NCBI GenBank assembly: GCA_027074135.1
Contig: JALTDM010000153.1
Location: 1 to 26,276, forward strand
Source of the DNA: Bacteroidales bacterium
GTDB lineage: Bacteria > Bacteroidota > Bacteroidia > Bacteroidales > JALTDM01
Reading direction: 5' to 3'
DNA length: 26,276 nt
Both the position numbers and the translations under genes were made by a program. Below are positions 1-8,600 of this stretch, one piece after another. The notes under the pieces are model-generated. The model made no database searches and had not been told where the DNA came from. It was given only the letters and a program-made list of their open reading frames with translations. Position 1 is the first letter of the stretch. Each line of letters starts with the position of its first letter.

Positions 1-44
1 GTAAACACCCATATAACCTCCTCGAAAAAAACCTCCAAATCCAT
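1..44 (-). other. possible 5' end of a divergent gene, cut by the window edge
   Basis: On the minus strand an ATG at 44-42 opens a frame that stays open to the edge (14 codons). A second ATG at 12-10 lies four bases after AGGAGG (22-17) in another frame that reads glycine- and aromatic-rich. Either could be the start of a gene divergent from dsbD. The fragment is too short to identify a product, and it may be non-coding. Confidence 0.2.
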
Positions 45-64
45 TATACAAAAAGATAAAATAT

Positions 65-72
65 TATATTTG
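65..72 (+). promoter_or_regulatory. -7 element TATATTTG upstream of dsbD
   Basis: TATATTTG matches the Bacteroidota -7 consensus TAnnTTTG and is followed by GCGTGCAA. No convincing -33 TTG is visible upstream. Transcription would begin near 78-80, about 13 bases before the ATG at 92. That makes the in-frame GTG at 74 an unlikely start. Confidence 0.6.
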
Positions 73-91
73 CGTGCAAAATCTCATAAGA

Positions 92-2275
92 ATGAAAAAA
101 ATAATTTTCACATTATCACTTTTGTTGGTTATTATTTCTGCAGGATTTTCACAAATCCTAAAACCTGAAAAATGGGAATTCGATTATAAACAAGATGGAG
201 ATGAACTTGTACTCACATTTACGGTTAAATTAGACGAAGGCTGGCACATCTACTCACACTACATCAAAGAAGGTGGTCCCATTCCTACATCTTTGGTAAT
301 AGATGAAAGTTGCAAAGGGAAATATAAACTTTTGGGCAGGCTTAAAGAATCTCCTGCCCCCACAGAAATATTTGACAAAACATTTAATATGAATGTCAAA
401 TATTATGAACACAAAGCAACTTTTAAACAAAGGATTGGAATAACTTCCACAGAAGATTTCACATTGAAAGGCTATTTGGAATACATGCTTTGTAATGACG
501 AAAACTGCTTACCTCCAACCGAATATGATTTTGAAGTCCCCGTTAAAGGCATAGAACCTATACCTAATGAAGCCCAGCAGATTAGTGATAAAGAAAAAAA
601 TAAAACTGAAGAAATAAAAAAACAAGAAACCGAAACCACAACATCACAAAAAAATGTTACAACACCATCAGGAGGCACATTGCAAACAAAGGATACTGCT
701 GTAGATAAATCCGAAAAAAAGGACACCTTAAATGTCAAAACCGCAACAGAAGACAAAATAAAAGACAAAACTTCACAACATAACAAGAAAAAAGAAAAAC
801 GCAGTCTATTGATATTTTTCTTCGTTTCATTTTTGTCCGGACTTGCAGCATTGCTTACACCTTGTGTTTTCCCTATGATTCCGATGACAGTATCATTCTT
901 TATGCATGACAACCAAGATAAGAAAAAAGCCCGTTTGCAAGCTACAGTTTACGGAATATCAATAATACTGATTTACACAATAATAGGGACTCTCACTGCA
1001 ATAATCTTTGGAGCAGAATTTGCAAACTGGCTCAGTACTCATTGGTTGCCAAATATTTTATTTTTCTTAACATTTTTAATTTTTGCATTATCGTTTTTCG
1101 GAATGTTTGAAATTACTCTACCGAACTGGCTGATTGAAAAAACTGACAAACAAGCTGACAAAGGAGGAATGGTTGGTGCATTTTTTATGGCTTTCACTTT
1201 GGTTTTGGTTTCGTTTTCGTGCACAGGTCCTATTGTTGGTGCCATTTTAGTTGAATCCGCATCCTCAGCTAGTTTTCTAAAACCGATAGTAGGTATGTTA
1301 GGTTTTTCGTTGGCATTTGCAATACCATTTACTCTGTTTGCATATTTCCCCGAATGGCTGAAAAAGATGCCCAAATCAGGTGGTTGGCTCAATGCTGTAA
1401 AAGTAAGTTTAGGATTTTTAGAACTGGCTTTCGGATTGAAATTTTTAAGTATAGCAGATCAAACTTACCACTGGCATATTCTTGATAGAGAAGTGTATCT
1501 AGCACTTTGGATAGTAATATATACTTTGCTGGGATTCTATTTTTTAGGGAAACTGAAATTTAAAGGAGATACACCAGTAGAACATATAGGAGTTGGACGT
1601 CTTCTTTTAGCAATAATAACTTTTTCGTTTGTTGTCTATATGATTCCGGGTATGTTTGGAGCCCCGCTAAAGGCACTATCAGGATATTTACCACCACAAA
1701 CAACTCTAGACTTTGACATAAATAAAATTGTGAGAAATAATTTACAAGTTTATGGAGGCACAGGCAATACAAATGAAACAAAAGAAATATGTGAAAAACC
1801 AAGATATGGGAATTTCCTGGAATTACCACATGGATTAAAAGGATACTTTGATTACAAACAAGCAATAAGTTGTGCAAAAAAACTTAATAAACCTCTATTT
1901 GTAGATTTCACCGGACACGGATGTGTAAATTGCCGTCAAATGGAAGCAAATGTTTGGTCAGACCCGAAAGTTTTATCTCACCTGAAAAATGATTTTGTAA
2001 TAGTTGCTCTTTATGTAGATGACAAAACAGAATTGCCAAAAGATGAATGGATAAAATCTACATATGATGGCAAAATCAAGAAAACTCTTGGTAAAAAGAA
2101 TGCTGATTTTCAAATTACGCGCTATCAAGTAAACGCGCAACCTTATTATGTCTTGCTTGACCCATATACTGAAGATACACTGGTTTCACCCCGAGCATAC
2201 GATTTAAACATAGACGATTTTGTTAATTTTCTGGAAACGGCAATAAAACGTTTCAAAGAAAAGCATAAACAATAA
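92..2275 (+). CDS. dsbD: protein-disulfide reductase DsbD-like (thiol:disulfide interchange protein)
   Basis: A 727-residue inner-membrane protein expected to carry electrons from cytoplasmic thioredoxin to periplasmic thiol partners. Visible parts in order: signal peptide (1-20); an N-terminal DsbD-alpha-like beta domain (about 21-153) with a cysteine pair C134/C139; a hydrophilic Lys/Glu/Thr-rich linker (about 155-236); a multi-helix membrane domain (about 237-530) with the two family cysteines, C258 in LTPCVFP and C377 in FSCTGP; and a C-terminal thioredoxin domain (about 585-725) with the CVNC active site at C611-C614. All three redox pairs are therefore present. The ATG at 92 is chosen because it begins a good signal peptide and lies just after a promoter; the GTG at 74 would precede the predicted transcript start. 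The gene is monocistronic, ending at a strong terminator. The symbol is by family resemblance; cytochrome c maturation is an alternative role. Confidence 0.93.
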   Translation: MKKIIFTLSLLLVIISAGFSQILKPEKWEFDYKQDGDELVLTFTVKLDEGWHIYSHYIKEGGPIPTSLVIDESCKGKYKLLGRLKESPAPTEIFDKTFNMNVKYYEHKATFKQRIGITSTEDFTLKGYLEYMLCNDENCLPPTEYDFEVPVKGIEPIPNEAQQISDKEKNKTEEIKKQETETTTSQKNVTTPSGGTLQTKDTAVDKSEKKDTLNVKTATEDKIKDKTSQHNKKKEKRSLLIFFFVSFLSGLAALLTPCVFPMIPMTVSFFMHDNQDKKKARLQATVYGISIILIYTIIGTLTAIIFGAEFANWLSTHWLPNILFFLTFLIFALSFFGMFEITLPNWLIEKTDKQADKGGMVGAFFMAFTLVLVSFSCTGPIVGAILVESASSASFLKPIVGMLGFSLAFAIPFTLFAYFPEWLKKMPKSGGWLNAVKVSLGFLELAFGLKFLSIADQTYHWHILDREVYLALWIVIYTLLGFYFLGKLKFKGDTPVEHIGVGRLLLAIITFSFVVYMIPGMFGAPLKALSGYLPPQTTLDFDINKIVRNNLQVYGGTGNTNETKEICEKPRYGNFLELPHGLKGYFDYKQAISCAKKLNKPLFVDFTGHGCVNCRQMEANVWSDPKVLSHLKNDFVIVALYVDDKTELPKDEWIKSTYDGKIKKTLGKKNADFQITRYQVNAQPYYVLLDPYTEDTLVSPRAYDLNIDDFVNFLETAIKRFKEKHKQ

Positions 2276-2283
2276 GAGTCGTG

Positions 2284-2319
2284 AAGCCGTCTTACGACGT
2301 ACGACGGCTTTTTTATTTT
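2284..2319 (+). terminator. rho-independent terminator after dsbD
   Basis: A perfect 8-bp stem, AAGCCGTC (2284-2291) with GACGGCTT (2303-2310), encloses an 11-base loop and runs into a T-rich tract (2309-2319). It lies 8 bases after the dsbD stop codon. Confidence 0.9.
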
Positions 2320-2368
2320 GCAACTCACTGTCTTGAGTAAACAAAATAAGAGATACACCTTTTTTTTG

Positions 2369-2376
2369 TAACTTTG
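2369..2376 (+). promoter_or_regulatory. -7 element TAACTTTG upstream of the LysM gene
   Basis: TAACTTTG is an exact TAnnTTTG match preceded by a T-run. The ATG at 2403 lies 27 bases downstream, giving a predicted leader of about 20 bases. It follows the dsbD terminator, so the LysM gene starts a new transcription unit. No -33 box is evident at normal spacing. Confidence 0.6.
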
Positions 2377-2402
2377 CCCTGTTAAAATTTTAAACCTGAA
2401 AA

Positions 2403-4418
2403 ATGAAGAAATTTTTAGCTATCATATCCTTACTTTTCATTAGCATAATCTCATATTCTCAGAACGAAGTGAAAATATCCACCAAGAAGATAAATAAACA
2501 TGGAATAGAGTTTTATCTTCATACCGTTCAAAAAGGAGAAACTCTTTACCGCATTTCAAAAGCATACAATGTTGACATCAATGATATTCTTTATTTCAAC
2601 CCTGAACTTTTTAATGGAATTAAAGTAGGACAGGTTATAAAAATACCATCAATCAGAGAAGATGAAAACTATTATTATCACCTCGTAAAAAAGGGGGAAA
2701 CTATTTTTTATATTTGTAAAAAGTACAGCATCACAACAGATAAATTGTATGCGAGCAATCCGGAACTTAAAGAAAAAGGACTTATAGAAGGTCAAATAAT
2801 AAAAATACCCAAAAACAAATTTGCTCCAAACCCGAAAGAATTCACAGAAAGCTCCGGAACAAAAGACTTTATTTATCACACAGTACAGCCTAAAGAAACG
2901 CTTTATAGCATTTCAAAAAAATACGGAGTTTCAATAAATGAAATTTTAGACCTTAATCCTTTTTTGAAAGACCAGGGACTCAGAAAGTACGATACTATAA
3001 AAATTCCGAAAAAAGAAAAAATTACTACCACTGGCACGCCTGTAAAAAAACAAACCGGCGATGTTTACATAGAACATACCGTAAAAAAAGGGGAAACTCT
3101 TTACAGTATTTCAAAAACTTATGACGTAAGTATAAATGAAATAACTACACTTAACCCTGAAATAAACGAGATTGGACTTCGTGAAGGTCAAGTATTAAAG
3201 ATACCGGAAAAGAGGCAAAATGAAGAAAAACCTCAACAAAAACTTATTGAAACAAAATCAGACACGGTAATAGCACCTCAAAAAGTGGACAGTCTGTTAT
3301 TAACAATTGATACTCTGTTTTCAGGGAAATGCGATACTACAAGTTTCTCACAAAAAAACATCACCATTTTAGTTGCATTACCTTTGGCAAACATTAAAGT
3401 GCAAAATGACCCTAAGATTGACTACACCGATGTAAAGAACTTTAAAAACTATCCCGCTCTTGAATTTTACGAAGGGCTTTTGTTTGCTTTGGACAGCATC
3501 AAGAAAAAAGGATTAAATATAAACCTAATCACAAAAAATGTATCTGACACTACCTCAGTTAAATCAGTAATAACAACAAGACACCCCTCTTTCATATACC
3601 TCTACGGAACATCCGGACAAGAAAAATCCATTATTCGCACAGCCTCACATTATAACATACCCGTTATAGATGTATTCAGGTCTAATCTTAAACCCGTTTA
3701 TGCAAAATACTTCAGATTGTTAGCTACCAAACAAGAAAAAAGGAATGCTATTCTTTCGTTAATATCACGACTCGACACGGCTAATATTATTTTCCTATAC
3801 CCGAAAAACGACTCAACCGCAATAAAATTTTTATCTGGTATCAAAAGAATAATTGAAAATGACCCGAATAAAATGTTAAAAACAGGACAATTAAACGAAA
3901 ACGAAATAAAAAACATTAAAGACTATCTTACCATAACAGGTGAAAATTTCTTGATTTTCTGGTCTTTTGACGAACCACAAGTAACAAAATACATAAATAA
4001 ACTTTCAATCATTACAGGTAAACAAAAAATTAACAACCTTACCCTTATTTCAATGCCCGAATGGAAAAACTATAAGCACGATTATGAAAATTTACACAGA
4101 TTACAAACACTTCAAATCAGACAAAATTATATTCCATATGATTCTACAAATTTCAAAAAACTTTCTCTCTCATACAAAAAACTATTTGAAAACATTCCAA
4201 CAAAATACAGCCTTTGGGGATTTGATGTTGGATATTATTTTACTTCTGCATATGCTTATTTTGGCAACGATTTCGAACATTGTTTAAACACAATAAAAAT
4301 TCCGCTTGTCGAAACTGAATTTAAGTTTACAGACAATACTACAGAAAAACACAACACAAATTTTTATGTAATTCAACTTACACGGGATTTTGACGAAAAG
4401 ATTTTTACTAAATTCTAA
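2403..4418 (+). CDS. four-LysM protein with periplasmic-binding-protein-like C-terminal domain
   Basis: A 671-residue exported protein. The N-terminus is a signal peptide ending near SYSQ (1-20). Four LysM peptidoglycan-binding modules follow, at about 39-82, 91-136, 157-202 and 223-268. Each opens with a (H)TV-K-GETLY-like phrase and closes with an IKIP or LKIP phrase; the third has lost the glycine (PKETLY). A Gln/Glu/Lys-rich linker leads to a domain from about 318 to the end that looks like a type I periplasmic-binding fold: ILVALPLA, then FYEGLLFALDSIKKKG, then a YGTSGQ loop. Such proteins are annotated in Bacteroidota as LysM or ABC-substrate-binding-like proteins. I infer peptidoglycan anchoring with a ligand-sensing or scaffold role; no ABC permease is nearby, so transport is unlikely. 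First gene of an operon with the DUF5063 and exonuclease genes; 10 bases separate its stop from the next ATG. Confidence 0.88.
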   Translation: MKKFLAIISLLFISIISYSQNEVKISTKKINKHGIEFYLHTVQKGETLYRISKAYNVDINDILYFNPELFNGIKVGQVIKIPSIREDENYYYHLVKKGETIFYICKKYSITTDKLYASNPELKEKGLIEGQIIKIPKNKFAPNPKEFTESSGTKDFIYHTVQPKETLYSISKKYGVSINEILDLNPFLKDQGLRKYDTIKIPKKEKITTTGTPVKKQTGDVYIEHTVKKGETLYSISKTYDVSINEITTLNPEINEIGLREGQVLKIPEKRQNEEKPQQKLIETKSDTVIAPQKVDSLLLTIDTLFSGKCDTTSFSQKNITILVALPLANIKVQNDPKIDYTDVKNFKNYPALEFYEGLLFALDSIKKKGLNINLITKNVSDTTSVKSVITTRHPSFIYLYGTSGQEKSIIRTASHYNIPVIDVFRSNLKPVYAKYFRLLATKQEKRNAILSLISRLDTANIIFLYPKNDSTAIKFLSGIKRIIENDPNKMLKTGQLNENEIKNIKDYLTITGENFLIFWSFDEPQVTKYINKLSIITGKQKINNLTLISMPEWKNYKHDYENLHRLQTLQIRQNYIPYDSTNFKKLSLSYKKLFENIPTKYSLWGFDVGYYFTSAYAYFGNDFEHCLNTIKIPLVETEFKFTDNTTEKHNTNFYVIQLTRDFDEKIFTKF

Positions 4419-4428
4419 AAACCTGAAA

Positions 4429-5040
4429 ATGAAAGATATAATTTTCTCAAAAGAAGTAGTGGAATTTATAACAGTTGCAAAAGAATATTGCAACTTTATG
4501 GATTCTCTTAAAGAATTGGAACAAGAAGATTTTATATTTAAGATTCACAAAATAAATGCACTACTCTACCTGAAAGCTTCTTTATTGCCAATGCCTGAAG
4601 AAGTTTTTGAAATAGAATCAGACAGATATGTGACCGAAGAGATGTATGCCACTACTTTGGTTAATATACAACAATTACTTGGCAATAAAGACTTGAATAT
4701 ACTTGCCGATCCCTACACAACAGATGTAGAAAAAGAGAATGAGTGGATTTACATCTCGGAAATACTGACAGATATATACCAATCACTTTGTGATTTTTTA
4801 AACAGTTACCGCACCGGCAATGATGAAATGATGAATAACAGTCTGTACGAAGTAATAATGGATTTTAAAGAATGGTGGGGTGCAAAACTTCTTGCAACAC
4901 AATTTGTACTGCACAAACTACTTTACACCAATGAATATGATGAAATTGTAGCCAACAATATTTTTGAAAACAAAGAAATAAATACTGAAAATTGGTTTAC
5001 CGAACGCAGACGAAAAGATATGTTTGGGGATGATGAATAA
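4429..5040 (+). CDS. DUF5063 domain-containing protein
   Basis: A 203-residue acidic, probably cytoplasmic protein with no signal peptide or membrane segment. Sequence features recalled for DUF5063, a Bacteroidota family of unknown function, are present: EFITVAKEYCNF near the start, LLYLKASLLP, VTEEMY, SEILTDIYQSLCDFL and a WWGAKLL stretch near the C-terminus. The assignment is from memory of the family, not a search. The ATG at 4429 is chosen over an upstream in-frame TTG at 4390 that would sit inside the LysM gene. The sequence before the start (AAACCTGAAAATG) closely resembles that before the LysM gene. It overlaps the start of the exonuclease gene by about 11 bases, so the two are probably translationally coupled and may act together. 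No function can be assigned. Confidence 0.83.
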   Translation: MKDIIFSKEVVEFITVAKEYCNFMDSLKELEQEDFIFKIHKINALLYLKASLLPMPEEVFEIESDRYVTEEMYATTLVNIQQLLGNKDLNILADPYTTDVEKENEWIYISEILTDIYQSLCDFLNSYRTGNDEMMNNSLYEVIMDFKEWWGAKLLATQFVLHKLLYTNEYDEIVANNIFENKEINTENWFTERRRKDMFGDDE

Positions 5041-5644
5041 TAAATTTATTGAAACAATAACAAAAGACGAAATAAGAGAACTCCCTTTGGACTTTTTCAA
5101 AGGAGATGTAATTATCATAAACAATAAAGAAACATTAAAAAAAGCTGTAAAAGAAATAAAAAAACAAAAAAATTGGGGCTTTGATACAGAAACAAAACCC
5201 AGTTTCAGGAAAGGCCAAAAACACAAAATGGCGCTTATTCAACTCGCAAACGAAGACAAAGCATTTATATTCCAGTTGGTGCACACAGGATTACCTAAAG
5301 AAGTTGTCGAAATTCTTTCCGATGAAACAATTATAAAAGTAGGGTTAGACATTAAACAAGATTTACATAAAATACGGGAAATTGCACCAAAATTTAAACC
5401 TGATGGTTTTATAGACATACAACCTATCGCAAAACAGCACGGAATAAAAGACATTTCACTAAAAAAACTTGCTGCAATAGTACTTGGCGTAAGAATTTCA
5501 AAAAGACAACAACTCTCAAATTGGGAACGATCAGAGCTTACTCCGGCACAAATTAAATATGCAGCTACAGACGCTTGGGTTACATATATGATTTATAAAA
5601 AATTGACCGGAAGCACAGCACATAAAAATACTCCCGGTCAATAA
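5030..5644 (+). CDS. DEDDy-type 3'-5' exonuclease (RNase D-like domain)
   Basis: A 204-residue single-domain exonuclease, probably cytoplasmic, hydrolysing RNA or DNA from the 3' end with two metal ions. The exo motifs are intact: FDTET (Asp52/Glu54), GLDIKQDL in exo II (Asp111), and YAATD in exo III (Tyr177 and Asp181), which places it in the DEDDy subclass. It lacks the HRDC domains of full RNase D, so it is the short stand-alone form common in Bacteroidota; the substrate is unknown. Start candidates are ATG 5030 or ATG 5033; an upstream in-frame TTG at 5024 is less likely. The start overlaps the DUF5063 stop. The last codons and stop lie inside a 9-bp inverted repeat that looks like a terminator. 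Confidence 0.9.
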   Translation: MMNNKFIETITKDEIRELPLDFFKGDVIIINNKETLKKAVKEIKKQKNWGFDTETKPSFRKGQKHKMALIQLANEDKAFIFQLVHTGLPKEVVEILSDETIIKVGLDIKQDLHKIREIAPKFKPDGFIDIQPIAKQHGIKDISLKKLAAIVLGVRISKRQQLSNWERSELTPAQIKYAATDAWVTYMIYKKLTGSTAHKNTPGQ

Positions 5645-5656
5645 ATCTACTTTTTT
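5596..5656. terminator. bidirectional terminator for the convergent exonuclease and esterase/GH genes
   Basis: A perfect 9-bp inverted repeat, ATTGACCGG (5602-5610) with CCGGTCAAT (5634-5642), has a 23-base loop. On the minus strand it runs straight into six Ts (A-run at 5597-5602). On the plus strand a T-run follows at 5651-5656. It overlaps the final codons and stop of the exonuclease gene and lies just past the stop of the minus-strand gene ending at 5667. Confidence 0.65.
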
Positions 5657-5666
5657 CTTGTAAATC

Positions 5667-8600
5667 TCAGTTTTTTATGACTTTTATGTTAGTTGTCCCT
5701 GCATCTGTTACAATATTTAATATGTAAACACCATTAGGCAAAGTTGAAAAATCAACCGTATTAGAGTTAGTTAAGTCTTCAGTTAAAACTTTATTTCCGC
5801 AAACATCATAAACTGTTACATAGCCACCGTTTTCAACACCGGAAATTTTCACTGTTGTGTTTAGCGGATTTGGGTAAACAGATATATTACTTGATTTATT
5901 CGTCGTATCATTAATATTTGTATAAACATCACAAGTAGGCAAATCTACAGTTAAAGGTTCCTCTCCTCGTAATACTTTTGCTGTACAACCTGCTAACCTC
6001 AAATAAAAATCACTTTCTAAATCATAGCCATCAACATCCAGCGATACAAAATGAATACCATTAGAGAATTGGGAAGGATCAGGTAATTCATCCTGAGTTG
6101 GAGCACATTTAAACATTGCAGTACCTTCATCTATCTCATCAAACATAGCAATATAAATCATATTTATTCCTTCATCAATTATATTGTAAGCTTGCCTCCA
6201 GAAAAGCCTGCCTCCGTTTCGTGGTATTTCATTATAAGGAGTATTAGTACCATAAACCAATTGCAAATTGTGCCATGAAAACCCGGGCCAAGCCACAGGT
6301 AAATATGAAATATTTTTACCATTATTATTTAACTGATCAATAAATTCCTTATCCGGATGCAATAAATTAGCCCTAAAATCATCTGCTGAAGCCTCATCAT
6401 GACATCTACCAACAGCCCAAGGACTTATAATATCGAGTGATTCATAAACTTGCAGCCAAGCTGAATCGGTATCCGAATCATTTGTAAGTTCCCTCCAATA
6501 AGCCGGAACTCCACCCATTACAGTTGCTCTATAAGCCGGATTTGGATTATTGTGGAAAAAGTTAATTATATCCATTGCCTCATCAGGTGTATAATGATAC
6601 CCATGATGAGTAAATCCAATCCCCCATATAGCTACAACAGGCAAACCATTATGCCTTAAATATCTGGGGCTATTTGTAATACCGCTATCTACTAATGCTT
6701 TCCAATCCTGTTTTATTCTTTCAAACCTGTTCACATTTTCACTACTGCTGATATCATACATTACGGCAAATACTCTACCGTAATCTTCACACCCTAATCT
6801 TACATTTTCTAAAACCTGGTCCCTAAACTCTTTATACCTGGGATCTTCAAGTTCACACACAAACCTTTGCAAGAAAACACCGTCCAAATGATAATCGGCA
6901 AGCCATTTCATATGACGTTTTACAGTTTTCATTGTGTATGAAGATGGAACTTTAGCAGGGCTGCCGTCAGGCAAAAGCAAACCTGTATCAAACAATTCAT
7001 CATCATCATACTCCGATACATCAGGCCACAAATCAACAAGAGGTACTTGATTATTATCCCCAGAAAAATAATGGTGCCATTTATTTAATTGCGAACCGTC
7101 ACCCGGTGCACTGAACCACCCTTGATAACCAAACATAACTTTATTGTTCAGGGTAGAAGCATCAATTGTATCAACATTTTGCACAACAGATATAGCAAAT
7201 TGCTTGGATTTATCACCAAACCATTCAACTTGTTCCCTCAACATTCTCCATCGGAAATTATAAATTCCTTCTGCTGTAGGAGCAGTAACATTAAATGTAA
7301 ATGTAACAGTTTGGTTAGGTGGTACAGAATCAGGCAATTCAACCCTGCCTAAGCCCCATATTTGATTATCTTGAGGGTCTTGAGAACCTAAACGATATAA
7401 ACTATCTGATTTCCAAGTATTAAGGCCAGTATTTTTAAAAGTAAGTGAAACTGTAAACGTTTCGCCGGGAGCAACAGAAGATGGAACGGATTGGGATATA
7501 AACTCAGCATCATTATCCCTTACATATGTTGCAGGGAATTTGTTAAAACAAACTAATTCTATACCATTGCTATTGGTAATAAAGTGACCTGTACCGGAAT
7601 ATTCCCCTAAATATGATACAGTTACATTATTATGGTCATAAACTTGTGGAACAGTAATAATTATTTTATTCCCTTCTACCTCTACATTTGAAGGCTGTGC
7701 CGCATTTTCTATAACGAAGTTACTGTAATCCGATGAATTAAAATCATTTAATTGTAGATTTTGAGCAGATGTTTCTATTATAATTTTGTTATGTTGAGTA
7801 AGGATTGCACTTGTAATCATAGGTGCCTCAACATCACCGCTTGGCTGGATATTGTAAATATCCCTTAAAACAAGTGGAGCTATCCTGTCTGCGAATTTTT
7901 CATAGCCATCAATAAAAGGAAAATGACAATGATCAGACAGTTGTGTTAAAGCTGCTGTTTGCATAATGTGGATATGACTGTCATTTGCAGCTAATTGCCT
8001 TTGAGCTTCCCGTATTGCCATTATTTTATCGATACTTATACCGCAAGCAATTCTTGTTTGAAAAATATAATAATCTTTAATTGTTGGGAAATCATGTTCC
8101 CATGCACTTTTCAAATTAAGGAAATAATTAACATAATCTTCTGTTGAAGTTCCAATATCGGCATCTGTTTCGCCTTGAGACCACAATACTGCTCTTACAT
8201 AATTTTTCAATCCTGTTTTTTCTAACCTGTACTTTAATCTTGCATAATTCGTTGATAAAGAATTATCAGATGCTGCCGGAGGTTGAAAAAATGCAATTTC
8301 TTTACCACCATGAGCACCATTAAATATGGCAACTGGAATATGTGTTGTGTTTACTATTATATTAGCCAATTTTAAGCCCCACTGACCTGTATTTCCGTGA
8401 GTAGCATTATATCCGTCTCCTTGACCTATATACCATTTATTGTCATTTACAACAGAAACAATGCTCGGTGTTCCGCTTGCAAAAACCCTGATAAAATCAC
8501 TCTGATAACCATTGGCACTTGTGCTTTCCAAACGCTTCATTGCCTCAGCATTGCTCTGACCTTGAATAATATAAACATCACCTGCCACAACATTTGAAAC

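Noticed and set aside
74..91. Upstream GTG start for dsbD adding six residues
   Set aside because: It overlaps the -7 promoter region and would precede the predicted transcript start. The ATG at 92 begins a normal signal peptide.
472..912. Antisense open frame of 146 codons inside dsbD
   Set aside because: It is a shadow of a well-supported gene, low in complexity (Ser/Val/Phe-rich) and with no recognisable domain or start context.
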